From NCBI GenBank assembly GCA_964463135.1, contig CAYXBA010000006.1, positions 93,607 to 157,606 on the forward strand: DNA of 64,000 nt, read 5' to 3'. Numbering within the stretch: position 1 is the first letter of the stretch; the number at the start of each line of letters is the position of its first letter. The notes beneath the pieces were generated by a model, which was not told where the DNA came from, searched no databases, and was given only the letters and a program-made list of their open reading frames with translations. The DNA comes from UBA6898 sp964463135 (GTDB lineage: Bacteria > Nitrospirota > Thermodesulfovibrionia > Thermodesulfovibrionales > UBA6898). The translations under genes were made by a program, and so were the position numbers. Below, piece by piece: positions 44,931 through 54,037 of the stretch.

Positions 44931-46214
44931 TTATGCTCCATTGGCGATCTCGGCGCCGGAAAGCAGGAAATCGAGCACCTTTTCTTCCCTGATATTGTGC
45001 CTGAGATTTTCCAAAGACCCGTCCCTCGTCATAAAGAGGTTGACGATGGCATCCGGAGTTGCCTGAAACTGTTTGGCTATGAGCGATATCCTGTCCTTGA
45101 CCTCTGCCTCGGAGACAATGATCTTCTCCTTTTCGGCTATCTCATCGAGTATGATCGTGGCCTTTACGTTCTTGATCGCTTTTGGCCGGAGCTTTTCGGC
45201 AAGGACAGCATCTGCCTTATCAGCAGCCGGGTCAGTCTGCGGGAGAGAACTCTCAGACTTGCGCTCGCTGTTCATAAGGTGCTCCAGTTCTGCTGCAGCG
45301 AGAGATTCCGGAACCTCAAAGGCATGCGATTCGATCAGTGTTTCGATGATCTTTGCCTTTTGCTGTTTCTTTATATTTTCCTGCTTTGCAGCCAGGATCC
45401 CTTCCTTTATCTTCGCTTTCAGCGCAGTGAGGGAATCATTCCCAAAGTCCTTGGCAAACTCATCGTCGATCTCGGGGAGCTTCTTTTCCTTTACCTCCTT
45501 GATCGTGATGCGGAGCTTGTCGCCCTTGTCTGAATCCTCTTTCGCTTCTTTTCCCACAATCTCAGGGAGGGTGACTTCTACAATATCGCCTTTCTTCCTG
45601 CCTATCAGGTTGTCAAGAATGCCGCGCGGGGTAAGTTTGTTGCCGAGGTTCATGACCTGATCCTTTTCCGCAGCGATCTCTTTTTCGCCGGAAGGATCGA
45701 GTTTTACATAGTCAATGATCAGCAGGTCATCTTCCCTGATCTCACGGTCAACAGCATCGAACATAGCCCTGTCGTTCTGCAGACCTTTCAGGGTATCGTC
45801 CACTTCCTTGTCGTCGACAGATGCAGCGATCTCATCCACCTTCAGGCCGCTGTAGTTCATGTTCTCGATCTTCGGCCGTACTTCAACGGTGAGTGAAAAG
45901 ACCAGAGGTTCATTCCGCTTAAGATCAATGTTCGTCTCTATTTTGGGCATGGCAACCGGAGCAAGATCAGCCTCCTTTACTGCCTCTGCATAATAAGTTG
46001 GAATGAGTTTTTCAAGGAGTTCGCTCTTTATGTCATCACCGAATCTCTTCTCGATCATGCTCATCGGCGCTTTGCCCGGCCTGAACCCCGGAATGCGTGC
46101 ACGTTCCCTTACATTTTGCAGGGAACCGCTGTATTCTTTTTCGAGAATGTCGGCTGGAATCTCGATTTTAAGCCGTTTTTTTGTGCTGCTGATATCCTCA
46201 ATAATAGTGGCCAA
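44931..46214 (-). CDS. tig: trigger factor
   Basis: 427 residues. The N-terminal ribosome-binding domain has IPGFRPGKAPMSMIEKRFG (core GFRPGKAP), followed by an FKBP-type prolyl isomerase domain (DLLIIDYVK through VTLPEIVGKEA) and a helical chaperone domain. It receives nascent chains at the ribosome exit. The start is TTG, with GGAGG five bases upstream. It diverges from polA. Confidence 0.95.
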   Translation of the reverse strand: MATIIEDISSTKKRLKIEIPADILEKEYSGSLQNVRERARIPGFRPGKAPMSMIEKRFGDDIKSELLEKLIPTYYAEAVKEADLAPVAMPKIETNIDLKRNEPLVFSLTVEVRPKIENMNYSGLKVDEIAASVDDKEVDDTLKGLQNDRAMFDAVDREIREDDLLIIDYVKLDPSGEKEIAAEKDQVMNLGNKLTPRGILDNLIGRKKGDIVEVTLPEIVGKEAKEDSDKGDKLRITIKEVKEKKLPEIDDEFAKDFGNDSLTALKAKIKEGILAAKQENIKKQQKAKIIETLIESHAFEVPESLAAAELEHLMNSERKSESSLPQTDPAADKADAVLAEKLRPKAIKNVKATIILDEIAEKEKIIVSEAEVKDRISLIAKQFQATPDAIVNLFMTRDGSLENLRHNIREEKVLDFLLSGAEIANGA

Positions 46215-46275
46215 TGTTACCTCCGGTGGTGTTTATCTACTCTAAAATAAGAACGTATCTTTAGTCAATTTTAGG

Positions 46276-46281
46276 TATAAT
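46276..46281 (+). promoter_or_regulatory. -10 element directly before polA
   Basis: A perfect TATAAT ends 7 bases before the polA ATG. The -35 region is weak and no ribosome site is present, which suggests a leaderless polA message. Confidence 0.4.
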
Positions 46282-46288
46282 CTCATCC

Positions 46289-48952
46289 ATGGACCTCTAT
46301 ATTATCGATGGAAACTCCTATGTTTACCGGGCATATTACGCAATAAAGTCACTTACAAATTCCAAAGGATTTCCGACCAACGCCATCCTCGGCTTTACGA
46401 ACATGCTCCTGAAGATCATCAGGGACAAAAAACCGGAAGGTCTGGTCATTTCTTTTGACTCACCGGCGATAACCGAGCGGCATATGATGTTCGAACAGTA
46501 CAAGGCTAACAGGAAGGAAACACCCGCAGACCTTGTGGTGCAGCTGCCGCATATCAGGAAAGTGATCTCAGCCCTGCATATCAAGGTATTCGAGATGCCG
46601 GGATACGAGGCTGACGATATCATCGGGACCATCGCAAAACGGGCAGCAGCAGAGGGGTCGAATGTCTATATTGTCACGGCAGACAAGGATATGCTGCAGC
46701 TTGTTGATGACCGCATCAGGGTCTATGATCCTATGAAGGACAGGCTGCTCGACCGGGCGTATGTCCTGGAGAAGTTCGGCGTGGGACCGGAAAGGATTAC
46801 CGAATACATGGCGCTAACCGGGGATGCTTCTGACAATATTCCCGGCGTCAAGGGGATCGGTGAAAAGACTGCAAAGGAACTCCTCGCTTCTTTTGCCAGC
46901 ATCAAGGACCTGCTTGAGCATGCCGGACGGATACCCCGGGAAAAGTTGCGGGCAATGATAACCGGGGGCCGGGATATGGTCCTGATGAGCCAGAAGCTGG
47001 CAACGATAGATACTGCTGTGCCGATAGATTTTGATATCGCTGATTTCGGGCTCGTTGAGCCTGACTGGCTTGCCCTGCTTTCGTTCTTCAAGGAGTTTGA
47101 GTTCAGCAGTCTCATGAAACTTATCCCTTCCGGCGCTGCAGTCTCGCCTGCGGCGTCGAACAGACAGTACGAAGCGGTCTTCTCGACTGAAAAGCTCCGG
47201 GAAATAACGGCATCGATAAAAGGCGAACTGGGCCTTGATACCGAGGCGACCGGAAGGAACCCGCTGGTCGACAGGCTTGTCGGCCTCTCTCTCTGCAATG
47301 ATCAGGAGAAGGCATACTATCTGCCGGTCGGCCATACGCAATCGCTCATGTCTGATCATGAGCAGCTCGGCAAAGATGTGGTGCTGCAGATCCTGAACCC
47401 GGTCCTTGCGGACCCGAAGATCAGCAAGATCGGTCATAACCTGAAATACGACCTGATGCTGCTTGCCGGAGAAGGGGTAAGCATCAAGGGACCTCTCCTG
47501 GATACCATGCTCGCAGCCTATCTCCTGAATCCGAACAAGGCAGGACATAGTCTTGATGAAGTCGCCTTTGAATATCTTTCAAAGAAGAAAAAGTCCTTTA
47601 TGGAGGTCCTGAAAAAGCGGCCGAGCTTTGCCGACGTGCCGATCGACGAGGCTGCTCCCTATGCTGCCGAGGACGCTGCACTTGCCTTTGAGCTGAAGGA
47701 CCAGCTCTTTGGAAGGCTGAAAGAAGAGGGGCTTGAGGCTGTTTATTATACTATTGAAATGCCTCTGCTGAACGTACTCGTTGACATGGAAACTGCCGGG
47801 ATAAAGATACAGGAAGGTCTTCTGGAGGAAATGTCCAAGGAACTTGCCGCTGACATAGCTGCCATCGAGAAGCGGGTCTATTTCCTTGCCGGCGAGGAGT
47901 TCAATATCAACTCTCCGAAACAGTTGAGCGCCATCCTCTTTACCGGACTGGGCCTGAGCCCGAGCAGAAAGACAAAAACAGGGTTCTCAACAGGCGTGGA
48001 TGTGCTTGAAGAGCTTGCAGAGACCCATGAACTCCCCAGGGAAGTCCTTCATTACCGGAGCCTCACAAAGCTGAAGACTACCTATATTGATGTACTGCCC
48101 GGCCTGGTGAACCCGAAGACCGGAAGGGTGCATACGTCTTTCAATCAGACCGTGACTGCCACAGGACGGCTGAGCAGCAGCGATCCGAATCTCCAGAATA
48201 TCCCGGTGAAAGGAGACTGGGGGAAAAGGATACGGGCCGCATTTGTTGCAGAAGAGGGGAATCTGCTTCTTTCTGCCGACTATTCGCAGGTCGAGCTTAG
48301 GATACTGGCACATTTGAGTAATGATGCCGGGCTCATAGCCGCATTCAGGGACAATATCGATATTCATACGAGGACAGCGGCCGAGATCTTTGGAGTTCCA
48401 CTTACAAGCGTATCGCCCGAGATGAGAAGGACTGCGAAGACGGTCAACTTCGGCGTGATCTACGGCATCTCATCGTTCGGGCTCTCGGAGACGCTGAATA
48501 TAGGCAGGAAAGAGGCCGACCAGTTCATCAAACAGTATTTTGACCGGCATCCGGGAGTAAAGCAGTATATTGAACAGTTGATAGCAGAGAGCACGGAAAA
48601 GGGATATGTTACAACGCTTTTCGGCAGGAAAAGGCCTGTCCCCGAGTTGAAGAACCAGAACCGGAACATCCGCCAATTAGGCGAAAGACTGGCCGTGAAC
48701 TCGCCTATCCAGGGAACGGCAGCGGATATAATCAAGCTGGCCATGATACGCATTCGTGAACGCCTGAGATCAGAATCCCTGCATGCGCGGATGATCCTGC
48801 AGGTCCATGACGAACTCCTGTTTGAGCTGCCGAAGTCAGAACTGCATAAGGTGGAGCGTATTGTTCGGGAAGGCATGGAAGAGGTTATGGAGCTTTCCGT
48901 GCCACTGAAAGTGGATATAGGCCATGGCCGCAACTGGGCTGAAGCACATTAA
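46289..48952 (+). CDS. polA: DNA polymerase I
   Basis: 887 residues. The 5'-nuclease domain (about 1-290) has IDGNSYVYRAYYAI, GYEADDIIGT and GVKGIGEKTA. A proofreading-type 3'-5' exonuclease domain follows, with LDTEATGRNPLVD and YAAEDAALAFEL retaining metal-binding acidic residues. The polymerase domain has DYSQVELRILAHLS (motif A), RRTAKTVNFGVIYGIS (O helix) and QVHDELLFELP (motif C). It fills gaps in repair and removes Okazaki primers. The start fits the family N-terminus even though no ribosome site is seen. Confidence 0.97.
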   Translation: MDLYIIDGNSYVYRAYYAIKSLTNSKGFPTNAILGFTNMLLKIIRDKKPEGLVISFDSPAITERHMMFEQYKANRKETPADLVVQLPHIRKVISALHIKVFEMPGYEADDIIGTIAKRAAAEGSNVYIVTADKDMLQLVDDRIRVYDPMKDRLLDRAYVLEKFGVGPERITEYMALTGDASDNIPGVKGIGEKTAKELLASFASIKDLLEHAGRIPREKLRAMITGGRDMVLMSQKLATIDTAVPIDFDIADFGLVEPDWLALLSFFKEFEFSSLMKLIPSGAAVSPAASNRQYEAVFSTEKLREITASIKGELGLDTEATGRNPLVDRLVGLSLCNDQEKAYYLPVGHTQSLMSDHEQLGKDVVLQILNPVLADPKISKIGHNLKYDLMLLAGEGVSIKGPLLDTMLAAYLLNPNKAGHSLDEVAFEYLSKKKKSFMEVLKKRPSFADVPIDEAAPYAAEDAALAFELKDQLFGRLKEEGLEAVYYTIEMPLLNVLVDMETAGIKIQEGLLEEMSKELAADIAAIEKRVYFLAGEEFNINSPKQLSAILFTGLGLSPSRKTKTGFSTGVDVLEELAETHELPREVLHYRSLTKLKTTYIDVLPGLVNPKTGRVHTSFNQTVTATGRLSSSDPNLQNIPVKGDWGKRIRAAFVAEEGNLLLSADYSQVELRILAHLSNDAGLIAAFRDNIDIHTRTAAEIFGVPLTSVSPEMRRTAKTVNFGVIYGISSFGLSETLNIGRKEADQFIKQYFDRHPGVKQYIEQLIAESTEKGYVTTLFGRKRPVPELKNQNRNIRQLGERLAVNSPIQGTAADIIKLAMIRIRERLRSESLHARMILQVHDELLFELPKSELHKVERIVREGMEEVMELSVPLKVDIGHGRNWAEAH

Positions 48953-48967
48953 ACAATATTTTGTTTA
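48950..48967. repeat. AT-rich inverted repeat at the polA stop
   Basis: TAAACAA and TTGTTTA flank a 4-base centre and overlap the polA stop codon. It also lies where a -35 element (TTGTTT) for the next gene could be, so it may be an operator; the evidence is only the symmetry. Confidence 0.25.
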
Positions 48968-49011
48968 CTTGTCGGGCAAATTTGATAGAATAGCTCTCAA
49001 AGGGTGACCTC

Positions 49012-50608
49012 ATGAAAACCAAAGATCCAAAAAAGAAATCCACGAAGGCTTCAGCAGGACCAAAAAGATCTGCAGTAAAAAAGACCGATGTTGTGAAGGC
49101 AGTCAAGAGCGCCGTCAGCAAGGCCGCAAAGACGGACCGGAAACCGGTTGCTGCAGCATCTTCAAAGACCATGAAGACCCCAAAGAAGACTTCGTCAAAA
49201 ACAGCAGCAGAGAAAAAGACCAAGGCCCCGGCTGCAAAGATAGCCAAACAGGTGGTCTCAGCCACTCCCAGGAAAACTGTCAAGACTCCTGCAAAAAAGA
49301 AGGCTGCTGTTACAGTCAGGAAACCGGCTGCAGCGAAGGCCAAAAAACCGGCAGCTAAAGCCCTTAAGGCAAAGGCTGAGACCAAGGTTAAGGTTAAGGC
49401 AACCCCAAAGGTAAAGATCAGTAAGGTCTCTGCAATAATGCCTAAGGCTGAGGTAAAGCCTAAGAAAAAGGTCACAGTGAAGAAGACGGTGAGCGCAAAG
49501 GCTCAGGTCGAGGCTAAGGTTAAGGCAACCCCAAAGGTAAAGATCAGTAAGGTCTCTGCAATAATGCCTNNNNNNNNNNNNNNNNNNNNNNNNNNNNNNN
49601 NNNNNNNNNNNNNNNNNNNNNNNNNNNNNNNNNNNNNNNNNNNNNNNNNNNNNNNNNNNNNNNNNNNNNAAGGCTGAGGTAAAGCCTAAGAAAAAGGTCG
49701 CGGTGAAGAAGACAGCGACTGACAAGGCCAAGGCTGAGGTCAAGGTTAAGGTCAGCAAAGCATCGGCGATAAAAGCTAAGCCTGAGATAAAACCGAAGGA
49801 ACAGGTCGTGGCGAAGAAGACAGTGAGCGCCAAGGTCAAGGCTGAGGTCAAGGTTAAGACCAAACCAAAGGCCAAGGTCAGCAAGGTTTCTGTAATTAAA
49901 CCAAAGCCTGAGGTTAAGCCGAAGAAAAAAGTTGCAGATGTTAAGGTTTCAAAGGTTTCAGCAGTGAAGACCAAGCCTGTGACAAAGGTCGAGAAAAATA
50001 TTTCCGGGAAGGGCGCAGTGACTGGCAAGCAGAGCCTGACTCCGGTAAGCCCGTCACTGAAAAGCGGAACTGTTGCAAAGCCGGCGCTTAAAAAAGATGA
50101 AGCAGATGTCCTGCCGCGTGCGGCTGAACGCGTTTCCTTAAAGCGCTCAAAGGCGCGGCTGAAGATATTCCTCCCCGGCCAGGATCTGTTGCGCGAGGAG
50201 GAGATCTTTTTTGGAGGCCTTCCTGAGGAGTATGGAGAAAACTCCATTAGTGCCCTGGTAGTTGATCCCAATACTGTTTTTGTGGACTGGGAAGTTATTC
50301 CAAAAGATATAGCCGATAAGGATGGGGACCTGAATCTCAGGTTCTATGATGTGACCGGCATCGAATTTAATGAATGGAATGCGCATGCTGTTATTGATGT
50401 GTTGATCAACAAAAGGGTTGGAAACGGTTTTTTCGACATCCGCATGCCCGGCCGCGATGTAGTTGTTGCGGTGGGTCTCCTGAACGCTGGTAATGATTTT
50501 ATGCCGGTCGTGCGCTCTGAAATGGTCTCCTTCCCTGATCTCTTGACCTTTGACGAACTTGGCATTGTGCAAAAACTCTTTGAATCAGGCATCCCTGTAG
50601 GGTACTGA
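49012..50608 (+). CDS. histone H1-like Lys/Ala repeat protein with C-terminal DUF4912 domain (interrupted by assembly gap)
   Basis: The N-terminal part, up to the N-run and beyond to about 50090, is a Lys/Ala/Val/Pro-rich, strongly basic tail of imperfect repeats (KAEVKPKKKV, KVSKVSA). It resembles eukaryotic H1 tails and bacterial histone-like proteins. The C-terminal 150 residues form a DUF4912 domain (LPEEYGENSISALVVDPNTV, core; DWEVIPKDIADKDGD). The frame differs by one base across the 100-N gap, but the flanks join in frame as repeat sequence, so I treat it as one gene. It probably binds DNA or another polyanion; no function is established. The ATG at 49012 follows AAAGGGTG. Confidence 0.75.
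49390..49569 (+). repeat. 126-base tandem repeat within the basic-tail gene
   Basis: A 54-base segment at 49390-49443 recurs exactly at 49516-49569, a period of 126 bases (42 codons). More divergent copies continue after the gap to about 49960. The second exact copy ends at the first N. Confidence 0.85.
49570..49669. other. assembly gap of 100 N
   Basis: Exactly 100 unknown bases, probably a placeholder length. The sequence after it (49670 on) matches, for 30 bases, the sequence that follows the first repeat copy at 49444, so the break lies exactly at a repeat junction. Confidence 0.95.
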
Positions 50609-50614
50609 ACTCTC

Positions 50615-51280
50615 TTGTCTGCTCATCCTGTGAACCGTTTCCTGCTTGCTGCCTGTCTTCTTATGATCTCCTTTATTGCAGCGTGTGCTTCCCCGTCCGG
50701 CCCCAGGATATCACGGGAAGATGAAGAGAGGGCCCTGGAGTTCCTTGGTGAAGGGGGCAAATACTATGAGGATCACAAATACGGCAAGGCAGCTGAAGCC
50801 TATAAGCACTCGATCGAGATCATGCCTTCAAATGCATATGCCCACTTCAATCTTGGAGTTGCGTATGAGGGTATGAAGATGCAGGATGAAGCAATGGCAT
50901 CGTATAAGGAGGCCATAAGGCTGAAGCCTGATGACCCTCTCTTTCACTATAATTTGGCCATGGTTTATGTAAAGTCAGGGAAATACCAGGAGGCCATACA
51001 GTCGTTCGAAGGTGCGGTGAAGATCGATCCGTCCCACGCAGCTGCTCAATACGGCATAGGGTGGTCATATGCCGAGCTGGGCAGATATCCGGAGGCGGCA
51101 GAGCATTACAGAAAGTCCATAGCCGCTGATCCATACCAGGCCAGAAGTCATTATGCACTCGGCAAGGTCTATCTGATCATGGACGACAGCAAGGCAGCGA
51201 TGGCAGAATACGACCAGCTCATCAGTCTTGACCGTGTGAAGGCCGATGAACTGCTGAGAGAGATCAGGAGCAGGAAGTAA
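50615..51280 (+). CDS. TPR-repeat lipoprotein
   Basis: About 221 residues from a TTG; a GTG at 50630 gives a neater signal peptide (NRFLLAACLLMISFIAAC) and may be the true start. Neither has a good ribosome site. The lipobox is FIAAC. At least four TPR units follow (YGKAAEAYKHSIEIMPSNA, QDEAMASYKEAIRLKPDDP, YQEAIQSFEGAVKIDPSHA, YPEAAEHYRKSIAADPYQA). It is likely a scaffold in the periplasm or at the outer membrane. It follows the DUF4912 gene by 6 bases, so the two are probably co-transcribed. Confidence 0.85.
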   Translation: MSAHPVNRFLLAACLLMISFIAACASPSGPRISREDEERALEFLGEGGKYYEDHKYGKAAEAYKHSIEIMPSNAYAHFNLGVAYEGMKMQDEAMASYKEAIRLKPDDPLFHYNLAMVYVKSGKYQEAIQSFEGAVKIDPSHAAAQYGIGWSYAELGRYPEAAEHYRKSIAADPYQARSHYALGKVYLIMDDSKAAMAEYDQLISLDRVKADELLREIRSRK

Positions 51281-51305
51281 CCTTAGGGACTGCCGGCAAT
51301 AATAG

Positions 51306-52187
51306 TCAGCAATTTCTGAACATGCATCCAGTGCATGCAGACTTTTCCCTCTTCCCCTGACAGAGGCCTGAGACGCCCTGATGACATAGAGCGAAATCAT
51401 ACTTGAGGGGATCCGCGGGGTCGAACTTTTTCAGCGCTTCGGTTATCTCCACCGCTGTCTTCCAGTCCGGTGAATTTCGCAGGGTGAAGCCGAGACAGCG
51501 TGAGATCTTCATGATGTGCGTGTCGAGCGGGATCACCAGCTTATTTTTCGGAACACTCTTCCAGATGCCGAGATCTATGTCCCTGTCCCGGACCATCCAG
51601 CGCAGAAAAAGGTTCGGTCTCTTGCAGGTGCTCCCCTTTGCAGGCGAGGGAAAGAATTGCAGCAGGCCGGATGGCTTGATGCTCCTGCCGTAGATCTTTG
51701 TCGTGTCCAGGGCCAGAAACTTTTCCATCAGTCCTGCAAGGCCATTGCCGATATTCTCGTCTGCATCCTGATAATGCTGCATAAAGACATTTTCAAGGGA
51801 GCCTTCTTCGCGAAGGATCCGCTGAAGCATGAAGAGAAGGCAGATGATATCTTCATTCTTGTTGAACCGGTATTGTATCCCCTGAAAGCGTTTTGCCTGT
51901 CTTGCGATGCTGAAATTGAGCAGAAAATCATACGGGCTCTTCCCCATGATTGACAGGATCTTTTCGACGACCGGCTTGAAGAGGTCTATCCTGCCGTACG
52001 CAAAACTGCATGCCAGGAACCCGGCGATCTCAATGTCCCTGCTGTTTTTATAGCGGTGCGGAAATTCTATCGGATCGTGGAGGAGCCTCTGTCTGAAGTC
52101 ATATTCCCGATAAAACGTATCGAGAGTTCTTCTTAACTGCTGCAGGCTTGCGGGCTTTCCAGCTTGCTTGCTTACTGGCTTTTCCAT
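51306..52187 (-). CDS. TIGR02757-family protein (DUF2400)
   Basis: 293 residues with the family landmarks FPHRYKNSRDIEIAGFLACS (core HRYKNSRDIEIAGF), AYGRIDLFKPVVEKIL, LFLRWMVRDRDIDLGIW and IPLDTHIMKISRCLGF. The last two resemble the helix-hairpin-helix region of DNA glycosylases, so a nucleic-acid role is suspected but not shown. The C-terminus is Cys-rich (CHQGVSGLCQGKREKSAC), perhaps metal-binding. It starts 3 bases after kup ends. Confidence 0.85.
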   Translation of the reverse strand: MEKPVSKQAGKPASLQQLRRTLDTFYREYDFRQRLLHDPIEFPHRYKNSRDIEIAGFLACSFAYGRIDLFKPVVEKILSIMGKSPYDFLLNFSIARQAKRFQGIQYRFNKNEDIICLLFMLQRILREEGSLENVFMQHYQDADENIGNGLAGLMEKFLALDTTKIYGRSIKPSGLLQFFPSPAKGSTCKRPNLFLRWMVRDRDIDLGIWKSVPKNKLVIPLDTHIMKISRCLGFTLRNSPDWKTAVEITEALKKFDPADPLKYDFALCHQGVSGLCQGKREKSACTGCMFRNC

Positions 52188-52190
52188 GTC

Positions 52191-54014
52191 CTACATGGTG
52201 ACTTTTGTCAGAACGCCGTGAAGCTTCTTCGGGGGGAGCTTGTAAAAATTAATGAAGGGTGGGGTATTCCTCTTGATGAAATGAAAGAGCTTCCAGACAG
52301 GGTTGTTCGTGATGACGTCCTCAAGCCCGTAGAAGACGGCCCGCTCTTCAATGTCCGCCTCTCTCAGGATCTCTTCGACATCAACCATCTCCATGTATCC
52401 CATCTGCACCTCAAAGACCCGCAGGCCGTCTGACAGATCAGGCTTGAAGAAACCGGTAACGCCAAAGGGGTCATCCCGTTTGATGATCGATACGAAGATA
52501 TTGTCCTCATACACTATGCCGTGATAGAACATGGTCTGGATGATATAGAACGGGATCTCTTTTGCATCCTTGATCAGGAAGAGCGCAGTGCCGCTCACCT
52601 TGGAAGTAGACGCGTACACCCGCCTGAATTTATGCAGGAACTCCTCGAGGGGCATGAACTCCATCATCTTGTACAGTCTCTTCTGTCCTTCCTTGTACAG
52701 GATGATCATGCCAAAGGGCAGGGATGCGATAATAAGCGACCAGTATCCGCCGTGCGGGATCTTATAGAAGTTGGAGCTCAGGTAAGCCACATCGATGAGC
52801 GTGACCAGCAGGGAAAGTGCGGAAAAGAGAGGCTGGTGTTTCCGGGCGAAGATCCAGGTCATCATGATCCCGGTAAGGGTCATGGTGCCGGTGACCGCAA
52901 GACCGTATGCTGCAGCAAGCCTGCTGGACTCCTGGAACTCCATCATGATAAAGAGGACCGAGATGAGCATGAACCAGTTCACTGCCCCGAGGTAGATCTG
53001 TGATCTGCGCTCAACAGAGGTGTAGTCGACCTTGAACATCGGCATCAGCCTTGTGGTGATGCCCTGGTACACGATCGAGAACATGCCGCTGATCATGGCC
53101 TGTGAGGCAATGATCGTTGCAAAGACGCTCAGGAGAAGGAACGGGACATACAGTGGCCTGATGGAATGGAAGGTCATCTCAAAGAGGATGTTCTTTGCCT
53201 CTGGATGCTTGAGCAGATACGCCCCCTGTCCCAGATAGTTCAGCACCAGCGCGAAAAAGACAATAGCCCAGGCCTGCCTGATCGGCTTGCCGCCGAGGTG
53301 CCCCATATCAGCATACAGGGCCTCGCCGCCGGTCGCACAAAGAATGATCTCTCCGAGAGCAATAAACCCCCTGATCTTGTTCTCGGCAAGGAACTTCATT
53401 CCCCAGTAGGGATTCAGGGCATTCAGCACCACCGGAGATTCGAGAATATAGTACACACCGAGAAGCGCAAGAGCTGAGAACCATATGATCATGATCGGGC
53501 CGAAGGCCCCGGCAACCTTTTCCGTGCCCTTGCTCTGAATGGCAAAAAGCCCTATCGCGATCACTCCTGCGATAAGAACGATGGTCCCTTTCGAAAGGCT
53601 TTCGAGCCCCGGGATGAGCAGGGTCCCTTCAACGGCACTGAGGATACTGATCGCCGGTGTTATGACGCCGTCGCCGATCAGCAAAGCCACACCGATGATC
53701 GCGAGCATGGTCACAAATCCGTACATCTTCCGTGATGAGAGACTGGAGATGAGGATCTCTTTCAGCACGATCGTGCCGCCTTCGCCGCGCCGGCTGAGGT
53801 TCATGGCGATCCATGCATACTGCACGGTGACGAGCATGATCAGGGTCCAGACGATGAGCGAAAGCACCCCGAGGATGTTCTCCTGCGTCGGCGGCTGGAA
53901 CAGGAGAAACACGACGGTGAGCGTATAGATCGGACTTGTGCCGATATCGCCGAATACAAGACCGAGGGAACGGATAATGCCTTTAACGGGTGAGGTCTTT
54001 TCTGACATGGTCAT
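52191..54014 (-). CDS. kup: Kup-type potassium transporter
   Basis: 607 residues, about twelve membrane helices in the first 440 residues and a cytoplasmic tail. The signature GLVFGDIGTSPIYTL is at the N-terminus, with YAWIAMNLSRRGEGGTIVL and GGEALYADMGHLG (core) further on. Kup transporters import potassium with protons. It lies between rnr and the TIGR02757 gene on the same strand. Confidence 0.95.
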   Translation of the reverse strand: MTMSEKTSPVKGIIRSLGLVFGDIGTSPIYTLTVVFLLFQPPTQENILGVLSLIVWTLIMLVTVQYAWIAMNLSRRGEGGTIVLKEILISSLSSRKMYGFVTMLAIIGVALLIGDGVITPAISILSAVEGTLLIPGLESLSKGTIVLIAGVIAIGLFAIQSKGTEKVAGAFGPIMIIWFSALALLGVYYILESPVVLNALNPYWGMKFLAENKIRGFIALGEIILCATGGEALYADMGHLGGKPIRQAWAIVFFALVLNYLGQGAYLLKHPEAKNILFEMTFHSIRPLYVPFLLLSVFATIIASQAMISGMFSIVYQGITTRLMPMFKVDYTSVERRSQIYLGAVNWFMLISVLFIMMEFQESSRLAAAYGLAVTGTMTLTGIMMTWIFARKHQPLFSALSLLVTLIDVAYLSSNFYKIPHGGYWSLIIASLPFGMIILYKEGQKRLYKMMEFMPLEEFLHKFRRVYASTSKVSGTALFLIKDAKEIPFYIIQTMFYHGIVYEDNIFVSIIKRDDPFGVTGFFKPDLSDGLRVFEVQMGYMEMVDVEEILREADIEERAVFYGLEDVITNNPVWKLFHFIKRNTPPFINFYKLPPKKLHGVLTKVTM

Positions 54015-54037
54015 CTATTATAAGGTAGGGCAGGTAT

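Noticed and set aside
49390..49960. Possible CRISPR or minisatellite array
   Set aside because: The repeats are in-frame, codon-periodic (126 bases) and coding, without unique spacers.
49258..50271. Minus-strand frame through the N-run
   Set aside because: Shadow of the repetitive basic-tail gene; its Thr/Leu/Phe repeats mirror the Lys codons.
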